Below, piece by piece: positions 15,877-24,558 of a stretch of 43,263 nucleotides of DNA. Numbering within the stretch: the first letter of the stretch is position 1; each line of letters begins with the position of its first letter. The notes under the pieces were generated by a model. It saw only the letters and a program-made list of their open reading frames with translations, did not search any database and was not told the DNA's origin. This DNA comes from an uncultured Spirochaetaceae bacterium. GTDB taxonomy: Bacteria > Spirochaetota > Spirochaetia > Sphaerochaetales > Sphaerochaetaceae. The position numbers and the translations under genes are program-made. The DNA is taken from contig OMYY01000024.1 of the NCBI GenBank assembly GCA_900315435.1, positions 1 to 43,263 of the forward strand. The letters run 5' to 3'.

Positions 15877-16625
15877 AGGCGGCCCGTTTCGCAGTCATGC
15901 TGGTGCTTGTCGGCATGCTTGCCTGCATCGGCGTGTATACGCTGAAGTACATTCCCGCGTTCGTTGTCAACCAGGTGGTCCTGCAGGAGGAGCAGGGAAG
16001 GGCGCTGCCCAAGCGGGCAATGGAGGCGCTTGCCTCCCAGAAGGGCAGACCCTTGTTCGGCGAGACCAAGGGGGAACTCTCCAGACAGCTTTCTCAAGAG
16101 CCGCTCATCGCCCGTTTCTCCATCAGCCGGAAGCTTCCCGACAAACTTTCCGTGAAGGTCTCCTTGCGGCCGCTGGAGGCCGTTTTGGTGGTTGCAGAAG
16201 GGGACCGCACCCAGAAGCTCATGGGGTTGGAGGGAAAGACCTTGTATCCCATCGAGATGGCCGACGGGGACATCTATCCGGACTCGGTGGTCCGTATCGT
16301 CATCACCCCTATCTACGCGGCGATGATCGAGGGCTACGGGGTGGACGACGAACTGGTCAAAGTGGTGCGGTATCTGGCATCGTTGCAGGGCAATATGTCC
16401 TTGATAACGATGGTTAAATACGATAATAATAGTAGCAATAGATTAGGTAGAGTGGTACTGCAGCTTGCAAGCTTGCATGCAGAGGTCTGTATCCGTGAAG
16501 AAGTCACCCCGGAATTGATGCGCAAGGCCATCGACGTGGTAGCCAGAGAGGAGCGGGGGCTGTTGCATTTGGACAACGAATGGACACGGTACGACGTCTA
16601 TGCGTCAGGCATTGTGCGCCGCTAG
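15873..16625 (+). CDS. ftsQ: FtsQ/DivIB-like cell division protein
   Basis: A 250-residue bitopic protein with one N-terminal membrane helix (about residues 5-24). A POTRA-like region follows in which LIARFSISRKLPDKLSVKVSLRPLEAVLVV matches the FtsQ/DivIB pattern (polypeptide-partner binding, then 'ERxPxA'). FtsQ links the FtsL/FtsB pair to the septal synthase in the periplasm. It starts 4 bases before the ftsW stop. Codons 177-196 form an AT-rich patch (16401-16460) rich in AAT, AGT, AGA, TTA and ATA codons that the rest of the operon avoids; it encodes a polar Asn/Ser stretch. Identification rests on topology, the POTRA match and position. Confidence 0.82.
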   Translation: MKAARFAVMLVLVGMLACIGVYTLKYIPAFVVNQVVLQEEQGRALPKRAMEALASQKGRPLFGETKGELSRQLSQEPLIARFSISRKLPDKLSVKVSLRPLEAVLVVAEGDRTQKLMGLEGKTLYPIEMADGDIYPDSVVRIVITPIYAAMIEGYGVDDELVKVVRYLASLQGNMSLITMVKYDNNSSNRLGRVVLQLASLHAEVCIREEVTPELMRKAIDVVAREERGLLHLDNEWTRYDVYASGIVRR

Positions 16626-16637
16626 CGGAGGATTTTG

Positions 16638-17885
16638 ATGGCTGGCGATAAAATGTTGATGGGGCTGGATATCGGCTCGAGCAAAATCCGATGCGTGATC
16701 GGTAGTGTCAATCACGACGGACAGCTGATGGTCGATTCCATTTGCGAGCGCCCGAGCGAGGGCGTGCGTAACGGTTCCATCGTCAACATCGAGCTTACCT
16801 TGAAGGCCATCAGCAGCGTGGTCAACGAGGCGGAACTCCAGGCTGGCGCGGAGCTGTCCGAGGTGATCATCGGCATCGGCGGCGAGAACATCGTCTGCGT
16901 CCCCAGCAACGGGGTGGCGGGAATCAAGGGAAACGGACAGGAAATCAAGCAGGAGGACGTGATGCGGTCTCTGGAAGTCGCCCGTTCCTTCGAGCTTCCC
17001 CCTGACCGGGAGATCATCCACACGCTGGTCCAGGAGTTCAACATCGACGGCCAGGGCGGAATCAAGGACCCGATCGACATGCTCGGCCACCGCCTGGAGA
17101 CCAAGGCTTTGATCGTCACCGCGTCCGCCTCCATCGCCCAGAACAAGCGCAAGTGCGTCATGCGCAGCGGCCTGAATATCCGCCGCATGGTGCTGCAGAG
17201 CCTTGCCGACAGCGAGGTGGTGCTTTCTCCCGAGGAAAAGGAGATGGGCGTCATCCTGATCAATATCGGCGGCGGAACCAGCAACATGATTGTCTACAGC
17301 CATGGAGCTCCGCAGTATGTCTCAGGAATCAACGAGGGAGGGGACCTGGTGACGAGCGACCTCGCCCAGATCCTCAACAAGCCCCGGCAGATGGCGGAGC
17401 AGATCAAGTTCGACAGCGGCTTCAGCTATGTTCCATCGGTTTCTCCCGAGCAGATGGTGACCATTCCCTCGGTGCAGGGCATGCCGGCGATCGTCATGCC
17501 CAAGCGCGAGCTTTCCCGCATCATCGAGGCCCGCATGGCGGAGATTTTCAGCCGTCTGCAGCAGGGGATGGCAAAAGCGGGAGTGGGTGGAAACTACGGC
17601 GGGGGAGTGGTGCTGGTCGGAGGAGGATCGCTCCTTTCCGGCGTGACCGACCTCGCCCATGAGATTTTCGGCATTCCGGCTCGTCTTGGGTTCCCCGAGG
17701 CGATCGGAGGACTGGATCGGAATTACATCAATCCCGGGTACACGACCGTCCTTGGGTTGCTGAAATACGAGGCGAAGAAACTGGGAGAACAGCAACAGCC
17801 CAGACGTCGCCATGAAGGCGATCGGGCTGGCAGTCAGGAATCGGTGGCATCTCGCATCAAGGGATTCTTCCGTACGTTGTTTTGA
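16638..17885 (+). CDS. ftsA: Cell division protein FtsA
   Basis: A 415-residue actin-like ATPase that tethers FtsZ to the membrane. The N-terminus has GLDIGSSKIRCVIG (phosphate 1), with GVRNGSIVNIE soon after. INIGGGTSNMIVYSHG is phosphate 2 and VVLVGGGSLLSGV the adenosine motif. The C-terminus ends in a short basic/aromatic amphipathic helix (RIKGFFRTLF), the usual FtsA membrane anchor, after a polar linker. The ATG at 16638 is preferred over the TTG at 16635 because GCGGAGG lies 6 nt before it. ftsZ follows 11 nt after the stop. Confidence 0.96.
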   Translation: MAGDKMLMGLDIGSSKIRCVIGSVNHDGQLMVDSICERPSEGVRNGSIVNIELTLKAISSVVNEAELQAGAELSEVIIGIGGENIVCVPSNGVAGIKGNGQEIKQEDVMRSLEVARSFELPPDREIIHTLVQEFNIDGQGGIKDPIDMLGHRLETKALIVTASASIAQNKRKCVMRSGLNIRRMVLQSLADSEVVLSPEEKEMGVILINIGGGTSNMIVYSHGAPQYVSGINEGGDLVTSDLAQILNKPRQMAEQIKFDSGFSYVPSVSPEQMVTIPSVQGMPAIVMPKRELSRIIEARMAEIFSRLQQGMAKAGVGGNYGGGVVLVGGGSLLSGVTDLAHEIFGIPARLGFPEAIGGLDRNYINPGYTTVLGLLKYEAKKLGEQQQPRRRHEGDRAGSQESVASRIKGFFRTLF

Positions 17886-17896
17886 GGGTGGACGAT

Positions 17897-19267
17897 ATGG
17901 GTAGCGATACTTCTTTGGATTTCGGCATGCTTGATGTGGAAGACATGGTCAAGGATGAGCAGACAGCCTCGACCGTCATCAAGGTCGTAGGTGTCGGCGG
18001 CGGCGGTGGAAACGCCGTCAACCGCATGATCGCAAGCGGGCTGAAGAAGGTCCAGTTCGTCGCCATGAACACCGACATGCAGGCCCTGCAGCGCTCCAAT
18101 GCCCAGGTCCGTCTTCCCATTGGAAGGGAGCTGACAGGGGGGCTTGGCGCCGGAGGCCAGCCCGAGGTCGGCGAGAAGGCAGCCCAGGAGAGCAAGGAAG
18201 AGATCAAGAAGGAGCTGGAGAACGCCGACATGGTCTTCATCACCGCCGGCATGGGCGGCGGCACCGGTACCGGCGCGGCCCCGGTCGTCGCCGAGATCGC
18301 CAAGAGCTGCAACGCCCTGACTGTCGCCGTCGTCACCACTCCCTTCGCGTTCGAGGGCAAGAAGAAGATGCTGCTGGCCCAGCAGGGCTTGGCGAAACTC
18401 CGCAAGAATGTCGACACCCTGATCATCATCCCCAACCAGTACCTGCTGAAGGTGGTGGAGAACAACACCCCGATCAAGCAGGCCTTCCTGATGGCGGACG
18501 AGGTGCTCTTCATGGGCGTCGAGGGAATCAGCGAGCTGATCACCGAGCCAGGCGAGATCAATATCGACTTCGCGGATGTGCGCACCGTCATGAAGGGGAA
18601 GGGTGACGCCCTGATGGGAATCGGATTCGGCGAAGGCGCCAACCGTGCCGCCGATGCCGCCCGTCAGGCGATCAGCAACCCGCTATTGGAGAACGCGTCG
18701 ATTGCAGGAGCCAAGAACGTGCTGGTCAACCTTTCCGGCAGCGAGAACCTGACCCTGCAGGAATACCAGGACGTCGTCGAGATCATCACCGAGAACTGCG
18801 CCGAAGATGCCCTGATCATCGCAGGACAGGCCTTCAACCCGGAATTGGGAGACCGTATCAAGGTGACGGTGGTCGCCACCGGTTTCGAGGAGCGCAAGGA
18901 AGTGGTGGGAGCGGAGATGAACCTGAACCGCCACCCGGCTTCCAGCCAGGCGGCGCAAAGCCAGCCGAGCGCGATGGGCAACCCGTTCTTCACGGGTGCC
19001 GCAGCCCAGGCACAGAGCGCCCCCGAGCCGCAGAGAAGCGAGATGGCTACGCCTCTCAAGCAGGCGATGAACCCGATTACGGAACGCAAGCCGCAGCAAC
19101 CATCCCAGCCCCAGCCTGAGCAGCCCCAGCCGGGTACCATCCAGGTCAACCGTTGGCAGGATTTGCAGAAGCAGCTGGGAAAGACCAACTTCAGCGGCGA
19201 GGATGGGGATTATTCCATTCCTGCCGTCCTCCGGTTCGGCCAAGGCAACAACAACCAGCAGCAATGA
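17897..19267 (+). CDS. ftsZ: Cell division protein FtsZ
   Basis: A 456-residue tubulin-like GTPase forming the division ring. VGVGGGGGNAVNRMI lies at the start of the GTPase domain, and ITAGMGGGTGTGAAPVVA is the tubulin signature. NIDFADVRTVMKGKGDALMGIG is the T7 loop needed for GTP hydrolysis in polymers. Beyond about residue 335 a Gln/Pro-rich disordered linker leads to the C-terminal peptide DYSIPAVLRFG, the binding tail for FtsA. The ATG at 17897 has GAGGG 8 nt upstream and fits family N-termini; a TTG 15 nt earlier is less likely. Its stop overlaps the next start (ATGA). Confidence 0.97.
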   Translation: MGSDTSLDFGMLDVEDMVKDEQTASTVIKVVGVGGGGGNAVNRMIASGLKKVQFVAMNTDMQALQRSNAQVRLPIGRELTGGLGAGGQPEVGEKAAQESKEEIKKELENADMVFITAGMGGGTGTGAAPVVAEIAKSCNALTVAVVTTPFAFEGKKKMLLAQQGLAKLRKNVDTLIIIPNQYLLKVVENNTPIKQAFLMADEVLFMGVEGISELITEPGEINIDFADVRTVMKGKGDALMGIGFGEGANRAADAARQAISNPLLENASIAGAKNVLVNLSGSENLTLQEYQDVVEIITENCAEDALIIAGQAFNPELGDRIKVTVVATGFEERKEVVGAEMNLNRHPASSQAAQSQPSAMGNPFFTGAAAQAQSAPEPQRSEMATPLKQAMNPITERKPQQPSQPQPEQPQPGTIQVNRWQDLQKQLGKTNFSGEDGDYSIPAVLRFGQGNNNQQQ

Positions 19268-20163
19268 GGCCTGAAAACAAGGAACTGTGCGATCAGTTCG
19301 CCGACTACCTGTACGTGGAGCGGCGCCTTGCAAAGGCGACCGCTCTCGTCTATCTGCCGGTCATCCAGCATTTCCTCACATATGTCGAGCACCATGGACT
19401 TGATGTCTCGACCCTGGCGGTCGACGACCTTGAGCGCTTTCTTGTCGAGACCAGGGAGGCCGGGGGCACAGGCGGGCGCACGATTGCCAAATACCTTTCC
19501 GCCCTGAAGACGTTCTTCTCCTTCCTGGTCAGGGAGCATATCCGTCCGGACAATGTCGCCAAGCTGCTCAGAGCACCGAAACTCGGCAGCAGACTCCCGA
19601 AAGTGGTCTCTTCCGAAGAGCTGGAGAAGTTCTTTGCGGATATCCCTGCCGATACGTTGCTCGGACAGCGGGACCAGGTCATGCTGAAGACGATCTTCGG
19701 TTGCGGATTGCGCGCGAGCGAGGCGGTTTCGCTGAAGGTAAGCGACATCCAGGACGGAAGCCTGAGGGTCCTGGGCAAACGCGGCAAGATGCGATTGGTC
19801 CCGATCCCCGGCGAGGTGCGCCAGCTGCTTGTCCAGTACCTGGGAGAGGTGAGGCCCAAGCTGGTCGGACCACGTTCCAGCGAGCGCCATCTCTTTGTCG
19901 GACGCAGGGGGACGGGACTGACCCGCCAAGGCGTGGCAAAGCGGTTGAAGGAGTACGCCGCAGGGGAAGGCCTCGACATGCATCTCCACACCCTGCGGCA
20001 CAGCTACGCCACCAGCCTGCTCTCCCGGGGGGCGGACCTGCGCAGCGTGCAGATGCTGCTCGGCCACAGCGACATCAAGACCACCCAGATATATACCCAT
20101 GTGGATACCCAGGACCTCGAGGCCGCCTACGAAGCCTGGCACGAGGAGGATGACGACCTATGA
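19264..20163 (+). CDS. Tyrosine recombinase, XerD-like
   Basis: A 299-residue site-specific recombinase with an N-terminal SAM-like core-binding domain and a C-terminal catalytic domain. The catalytic set is complete: Arg150 (CGLRASEAVSL), Lys172 (LGKRGKMRLVPI), His242/Arg245 (HTLRHSYAT), His268 and Tyr277 (LGHSDIKTTQIYTHV). Xer enzymes resolve chromosome dimers at dif during division, so coupling to ftsZ by an ATGA overlap makes sense. A second Xer gene lies 2.3 kb downstream, so the pair may act as XerC/XerD; which is which cannot be settled by reading. No dif site was seen in the window. Confidence 0.88.
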   Translation: MRPENKELCDQFADYLYVERRLAKATALVYLPVIQHFLTYVEHHGLDVSTLAVDDLERFLVETREAGGTGGRTIAKYLSALKTFFSFLVREHIRPDNVAKLLRAPKLGSRLPKVVSSEELEKFFADIPADTLLGQRDQVMLKTIFGCGLRASEAVSLKVSDIQDGSLRVLGKRGKMRLVPIPGEVRQLLVQYLGEVRPKLVGPRSSERHLFVGRRGTGLTRQGVAKRLKEYAAGEGLDMHLHTLRHSYATSLLSRGADLRSVQMLLGHSDIKTTQIYTHVDTQDLEAAYEAWHEEDDDL

Positions 20164-20903
20164 ATCCCCAGATTCTCTGGATTCTCTGTCCTTTGATTTT
20201 CCTTGCCGGTCTGGTGGACGCGATTGCCGGAGGCGGGGGGCTGATCAGCTTGACCGCCTATTCCTTTTTCCTGCCGCCTACCATGGCGCTTGGGAACAAC
20301 AAGTTCTCGTCGACCTGTGGCACCCTGGTGGCAACGGCGCGGTACGTCAAGAACGGGGACATCGACTGGAGGGTGGCTCCGCTTTCGGTAGCCGGTGCCA
20401 TCGCCGGTTCCTTGGCCGGCAGCCGCCTCGCCCTCTTTTTCGACGGCGTCTACCTGCAGTACCTGCTGCTGGTCCTGGTTCCCGTCATCGGCATCCTCAC
20501 CTTCCTGAAGCCCGATTTCGGCACTGCCAGGGAGTGCGGGCACATCTATCCGGTCAGTCTGCTGACCGGCATCATCATCGGCATGTATGACGGCTTCTTC
20601 GGCCCGGGTACGGGCATGTTCCTGACCTGGATGTTCAGCGCCGTGGTCGGTTTGGAGCTGATCAAGTCGGTGGGCACCACCAAGATCGTCAACCTTTCCA
20701 GCAATATAGCCGCCATCGCGACCTTCATCTGCAACGGCAACGTCGACTACCGGATTGGCGTTCCTTGCGCCCTGGCTTCGGTTGCCGGGGGCTATGTGGG
20801 CAGCGGCCTCGCCCTCCACAAGGGAGCGAAGGTGATCAAGCCGATGCTGGCCGTGGTGCTTTTTCTGCTGTTCCTCAATATCGTGCGGAACCTGTTCTTC
20901 TGA
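20160..20903 (+). CDS. TauE/SafE-type permease
   Basis: A 247-residue hydrophobic protein with about eight membrane helices arranged as two repeats. The family pattern is clear: AGLVDAIAGGGGLISL in the first repeat and MYDGFFGPGTGMFL in the second, followed by AGGYVGSGLAL. TauE/SafE (DUF81) proteins are inner-membrane transporters for sulfonates, sulfite or other small organic anions; the substrate here is unknown. It starts within the xerD-like stop codon (ATGA) and so is translated with the division operon, although no functional link is apparent. This permease is an unusual guest between xer and dprA. Confidence 0.88.
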   Translation: MNPQILWILCPLIFLAGLVDAIAGGGGLISLTAYSFFLPPTMALGNNKFSSTCGTLVATARYVKNGDIDWRVAPLSVAGAIAGSLAGSRLALFFDGVYLQYLLLVLVPVIGILTFLKPDFGTARECGHIYPVSLLTGIIIGMYDGFFGPGTGMFLTWMFSAVVGLELIKSVGTTKIVNLSSNIAAIATFICNGNVDYRIGVPCALASVAGGYVGSGLALHKGAKVIKPMLAVVLFLLFLNIVRNLFF

Positions 20904-20936
20904 ATCGTTTTTCCGGAAACGACGGTATTGTAGGGT

Positions 20937-21563
20937 ATGACCATTGTATCTCCCTGTGATGATGGGTACCCCGAGCGGTTGGCCCTGCTCGACGCGCCAC
21001 CGCTCTTGTATGCGAGCGAGCCGCTTGCGATCGGTTCCGATTCCTGCGTCCTTTTCTCCGGTACCCGCAGGCCTGACCATCAGGCCTTCCATGACGCCTG
21101 GGTCTGGTCGCTGCGCTTCGCCCGCCTGGGATGGCGGGTGGTCACAAGCGGGGAGGGCGGCTGCGACCTGGCGGTGCGGCGGGCGCTCGCAGGTGCGGGT
21201 TTCAAGCCGATTGTCGCCGTAGCGGGCGGACTGCCGGCGACCTGGGACGGAACGACGGTCCTTGTCTCTCCGTTTCCGGAAGGGACGGTCCGGAGCCGGG
21301 AAAGCCTGCTGGGCAGGAACCTGTTCTCCGCAAGCCTCTGCCAGCTGACCATTATCGTCCAGGCTCCCCTGCGCAGCGGCTCCCTCCTGGTCGCCCGTGA
21401 CGCGCTCGACTCGGGGGGCGATGTGTTGCTCCTGCCCTGTGCCGTCGGCAACGGTGCGCAGCATGCAGGAGGAAACCGTCTGAGGGAAGAAGGAGCTCCG
21501 ATCCTCAGACGGTGTGTCGACAAGACGAGCTTTGTGGTAGACTCGGCCTATGGATGTGATTGA
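20937..21563 (+). CDS. dprA: DprA/Smf-like DNA-processing protein, shortened and divergent
   Basis: A 208-residue Rossmann-type protein related to DprA, which loads RecA on incoming single-stranded DNA. YPERLALLDAPPLLYASEPLAI matches the DprA lead-in. FSGTRRPDHQAF is a degraded form of the 'VGSRxxS' motif and VVTSGEGGCDLAVRRAL of 'ivSGlAxGiDxxaHxxAL'. GRNLFSASLCQLTIIVQAPLRSGSLLVARDAL matches 'RNRiIagLsxxvvVvEaxxxSGsLiTaxxAl'. The protein lacks the extra domains of long DprA. It resembles the short Smf protein found at this position in Borrelia. TATTGT lies 5 nt before the ATG and no good ribosome-binding site is visible. The last 14 bases overlap xerC. Confidence 0.75.
   Translation: MTIVSPCDDGYPERLALLDAPPLLYASEPLAIGSDSCVLFSGTRRPDHQAFHDAWVWSLRFARLGWRVVTSGEGGCDLAVRRALAGAGFKPIVAVAGGLPATWDGTTVLVSPFPEGTVRSRESLLGRNLFSASLCQLTIIVQAPLRSGSLLVARDALDSGGDVLLLPCAVGNGAQHAGGNRLREEGAPILRRCVDKTSFVVDSAYGCD
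21538..21543 (+). promoter_or_regulatory. Possible internal promoter, extended -10, before the second xer gene
   Basis: TGG-TAGACT ends 6 nt before the ATG at 21550. It lies inside the dprA 3' end, and the gene has no clear Shine-Dalgarno sequence. The element is identical to the one before the GH57/DUF3536 gene. A transcript from it would begin at about the start codon. Confidence 0.3.
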
Positions 21564-22455
21564 GGAGTTTTTGGACTATCTGCGGGATGTGCGGAACTAT
21601 AGTCCCCACACCGTGACCGCCTACGAGTTCGCGGTCCGGCGCTTCGCCTCCTTCTGCAAGGAGTATCGGCTCGCCTTCGAGGATGTGGTCGACCCGGACG
21701 CCAGAACCTACGTCAGGGGCATCCACGAGCAGGAAATCTACCGGGATGCGTCGCTGAACCAGCATATGTCCGCCCTCAGGACCTTTTACGACTGGCTGTT
21801 GAAGCGGGACATGGTCAAGGGGAACCCCTTCGACGAGATTTCGGTCCGGAGGGTCCAGGACCACCTGCCGTCGGTGCTCGACAGGAATGAGCTGAAGCAG
21901 CTCTTCTCCATCGAGACCCCGGACTTTCCCAGCCTGCGCGACCTGATGTTGTTCCGCTTCCTCTACGACACCGGTTGCCGTATCGGCGAGGCGGTGTCGG
22001 TCCGCTCCAAGGAAATCGACCTTCGGTGCCGCCGCATCCCGATTACCGGCAAAGGGGACAAGATGCGCTACGTCTTCTTCACGGAAAAGACCAGGAGGCT
22101 GATGGCGCGATATCTGGAAGAGAAGGACCGGTTCCAGTCCCGGCTTGGGGTGACGGAGCCGGGCCTGAGGGAACTCTTCTTTGTCTCCGACAAGGGAAAG
22201 CAGTTGCCGATGAGCTCCATTCATACTATGTTTGAGAAGTACAGGCTGCGGTTCGGGTGGCAGAAGGAGTTCACGCCACACGTGCTCAGACATACCTATG
22301 CGACTCGGCTCTTGGAGCATGGAGCCGACATCAGGACGGTCCAGGCGATGCTTGGCCACGCATCCATCTCCACGACGCAGATGTACACCCATGTCACCCA
22401 GGCAAGGCTCCGCCAGGTCGTGGATGACTGCCACCCCTTAGGAAAGAAGGATTGA
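21550..22455 (+). CDS. Tyrosine recombinase, XerC-like
   Basis: A 301-residue Xer-family recombinase. Catalytic residues are all present: Arg144 ([11 protein letters not shown]), Lys168 ([11 protein letters not shown]), His244/Arg247 ([15 protein letters not shown]), His270 and Tyr279 ([15 protein letters not shown]). The N-terminus ([30 protein letters not shown]) is the usual core-binding domain. Its position before hslVU matches xerC in other bacteria, including the codV-clpQ-clpY order of Bacillus. With the upstream homologue it may form the heterotetramer that acts at dif. It overlaps dprA by 14 bp and hslV starts 7 nt after its stop. Confidence 0.88.
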   Translation: MDVIEEFLDYLRDVRNYSPHTVTAYEFAVRRFASFCKEYRLAFEDVVDPDARTYVRGIHEQEIYRDASLNQHMSALRTFYDWLLKRDMVKGNPFDEISVRRVQDHLPSVLDRNELKQLFSIETPDFPSLRDLMLFRFLYDTGCRIGEAVSVRSKEIDLRCRRIPITGKGDKMRYVFFTEKTRRLMARYLEEKDRFQSRLGVTEPGLRELFFVSDKGKQLPMSSIHTMFEKYRLRFGWQKEFTPHVLRHTYATRLLEHGADIRTVQAMLGHASISTTQMYTHVTQARLRQVVDDCHPLGKKD

Positions 22456-22462
22456 CACGCAC

Positions 22463-23002
22463 ATGGAACAATTGAAAGGGACGACGATCATCGCTGTCCG
22501 TAAGGACGGGAAGGTCGCCATTGCAGGTGACGGACAGGTCACGCAGGGGAACACCGTGGTCCTGAAGGGCAATGCGCACAAGGTGCGCAGGCTCTACGAT
22601 GGAAAGGTGATTATCGGATTTGCCGGCGGCACGGCTGACGCCTTCACGCTGAGCGAGCTCTTCGAGCAGAAGCTCAGGCAGTTCTCCGGCGATATCACCC
22701 GTGCGGCGGTGGACTTGGCAAAGCAATGGAGGACCGACAAGCAGATGCGGCAGATGGAGGCGATGATGCTGGCCACCGACGGGAAGAAGATTTTCCTGAT
22801 CGACGGAGTGGGCGATGTCATCGATCCCCAGGGGGATTGTATCGGCATAGGCAGCGGGGGGAATTTCGCCTACAGCGCGGCCTTGGCCTATCTGGATTGC
22901 GCTCCCCAGCTCTCGGCGGCGGAGATTGCCCGCAAGAGCATCGAGATCGCCAGCCAGATCTGCATTTTCACCAATACCAACATTATCGTCGAGGAACTCT
23001 GA
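22463..23002 (+). CDS. hslV: ATP-dependent protease subunit HslV
   Basis: A 179-residue proteasome-beta-like peptidase that forms a dodecamer degrading proteins unfolded by HslU. The active-site context [22 protein letters not shown] places the nucleophile threonine at residue 7, implying removal of a six-residue propeptide (MEQLKG); in E. coli only Met is removed. The [26 protein letters not shown] block and C-terminal [19 protein letters not shown] are typical. hslU starts 3 nt after the stop, so the two subunits are co-translated. Confidence 0.96.
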   Translation: MEQLKGTTIIAVRKDGKVAIAGDGQVTQGNTVVLKGNAHKVRRLYDGKVIIGFAGGTADAFTLSELFEQKLRQFSGDITRAAVDLAKQWRTDKQMRQMEAMMLATDGKKIFLIDGVGDVIDPQGDCIGIGSGGNFAYSAALAYLDCAPQLSAAEIARKSIEIASQICIFTNTNIIVEEL

Positions 23003-23005
23003 TTC

Positions 23006-24373
23006 ATGGAAGCAATCGCTACGTTACAGAAGAACCTGGACAACATGACTCCCAAGGAGATTGTCCAGGAATTGGATAAGTATATCGTCGGCCAGGAGAA
23101 GGCGAAGCGCACCATCGCCGTCGCCATCCGCAACCGGACCCGCCGGCGCAGGCTTCCCGCGGAGATCCGCGACGAGGTGTCGCCGAAGAACATCATCCTG
23201 ATCGGTCCCACCGGTGTCGGCAAGACCGAAATCGCCAGGCGTATCGCCCGTCTTTCCAACGCTCCCTTCATCAAGGTCGAGGCGACCAAGTACACCGAGG
23301 TCGGCTATGTGGGCCGCGACGTCGAGTCGATCATCAGGGATCTGATGGGAATCGCCATCGGCGAGGTCAAGCGCGAGATGGCAGCCAACAACACCGAGAA
23401 GGTGAAGGGTCGTGTCGAGGAGCGTCTTCTGGACGTGATCCTTCCGCAGAACGAGGTCAAGAGCGCGGACGGCAGCCAGTTTTCCAGCTACCAGAACGAG
23501 ACCCGCGAGACCTATCGGAAGCTGCTTCGGGAGGGGAAGCTGGAGGACCGCGAGGTGGAGGTGGATGTCATGGGCCGGCCGGCCGCCGGCATCGAGCTGT
23601 TCGGCGCCGGCAACCAGGAGGACCTGCAGAACGCCATGCAGTCCCTAGGATCGATCTTCGGGGGCAGGAGCCACAAGCGGAAGGTGAGTGTCAAACGCGC
23701 CCGCGAGATCTTCATGGACGACGAGATGGACCGCAGTGTCGACCCGGACAAGGCGGTCGACGTTGCCAAGGAGCGGGTGGAGCAGATGGGCATCGTCTTC
23801 ATCGACGAGATCGACAAGATCGCCTCCAGCTCCAACAGCGGGAGCAACATCGATGTTTCCCGCGAGGGGGTGCAGCGCGATATCCTGCCGATTGTCGAGG
23901 GAACCAAGGTGTCCACCAAGTACGGTGTGGTGGACACCACCCACATCCTCTTCATCGCCAGCGGGGCCTTCCACGTCTCCAAGCCGAGCGACCTGATCCC
24001 CGAACTGCAGGGACGGTTCCCGCTGCGGGTGGAGCTGGACGAGCTGAAAGAAGCCGATTTCTACCGGATCCTTACCGAACCTTCCAACGCGATCACCAAG
24101 CAGTACCAGCAGTTGTTGGCCACCGAAGGCGTCAACCTGGTCTTCAACGACGAGGCCCTGCACCGCCTTGCCCAGATCACCGAGCAGATGAACACGCAGA
24201 ACGACAACATCGGTGCCCGGCGTCTTTTCACGATCATGGAGAAGCTGCTGGAGGAACTTTCGTTCGCCGCGAACGAACTTTCCGGCCAGACGGTCACGAT
24301 TACCCGTGAATATGTGGATGAACGGCTGAAAGATGTCTTGGAGAACCAGGACCTTTCGAGGTATATACTGTAG
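23006..24373 (+). CDS. hslU: HslU ATPase (unfoldase of the HslUV protease)
   Basis: A 455-residue AAA+ protein. It opens with MTPKEIVQELDKYIVGQ, has Walker A GPTGVGKTEIARR, the pore-type loop EVGYVGRDVES, an intermediate I-domain (residues ~120-230), Walker B VFIDEIDKIA and the sensor region ELQGRFPLRVEL. The C-terminal tail LSRYIL is the segment that inserts into HslV to activate it. In Borrelia hslU is followed directly by flgB and the large flagellar operon. Here only a 60-codon FlhF-like stub follows, then a gene on the opposite strand. Confidence 0.97.
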   Translation: MEAIATLQKNLDNMTPKEIVQELDKYIVGQEKAKRTIAVAIRNRTRRRRLPAEIRDEVSPKNIILIGPTGVGKTEIARRIARLSNAPFIKVEATKYTEVGYVGRDVESIIRDLMGIAIGEVKREMAANNTEKVKGRVEERLLDVILPQNEVKSADGSQFSSYQNETRETYRKLLREGKLEDREVEVDVMGRPAAGIELFGAGNQEDLQNAMQSLGSIFGGRSHKRKVSVKRAREIFMDDEMDRSVDPDKAVDVAKERVEQMGIVFIDEIDKIASSSNSGSNIDVSREGVQRDILPIVEGTKVSTKYGVVDTTHILFIASGAFHVSKPSDLIPELQGRFPLRVELDELKEADFYRILTEPSNAITKQYQQLLATEGVNLVFNDEALHRLAQITEQMNTQNDNIGARRLFTIMEKLLEELSFAANELSGQTVTITREYVDERLKDVLENQDLSRYIL

Positions 24374-24375
24374 AC

Positions 24376-24558
24376 ATGCAGTTGCACCATCTCATCGGGA
24401 CGGACTACGATACGGCGCTCCGTGACGCCCACGAGCAATTCGGGGACGGGGTGCGTGTCGTCTTCCGCCGCGATTACACGGAAAAGAAACTGTTCTCCTC
24501 GCAACATCGTTGCGAGGTGCAGTTCTACGTGGTCGCCCCCGTGTCAGAGCAACGGTGA
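24376..24558 (+). pseudogene. 60-codon ORF resembling the FlhF N-terminus (flagellar operon remnant?)
   Basis: The 60-residue product begins MQLHHLIGTDYDTALRDAHE and continues with FGDGVRVVFRRDYTEKKLF and CEVQFYVVAP. This fits the small N-terminal domain of FlhF, which runs roughly A-x-x-x-I-R-x-x-(Y/L)-G-x-x-A-x-(I/V)-L...R, then LF, then (V/E)EV-x-(A/G)-Y/V. The GTPase domain of FlhF is absent. flhF sits near the distal end of the spirochaetal flagellar operon that should start right after hslU, so the ORF could be the tail of a deletion. No Shine-Dalgarno sequence is suitably placed; GGTATACT ends 6 nt before the ATG. It overlaps the convergent PBP by 15 bp. It may still be a functional small protein; the homology is by eye only. 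Confidence 0.4.

Noticed and set aside
16461..16485. HindIII/SphI/PstI-like run in ftsQ that resembles a cloning-vector polylinker (AAGCTTGCATGC)
   Set aside because: Only 12 bases match, the reading frame and FtsQ sequence continue normally, and flanking bases do not match a vector; coincidence is more likely than contamination.
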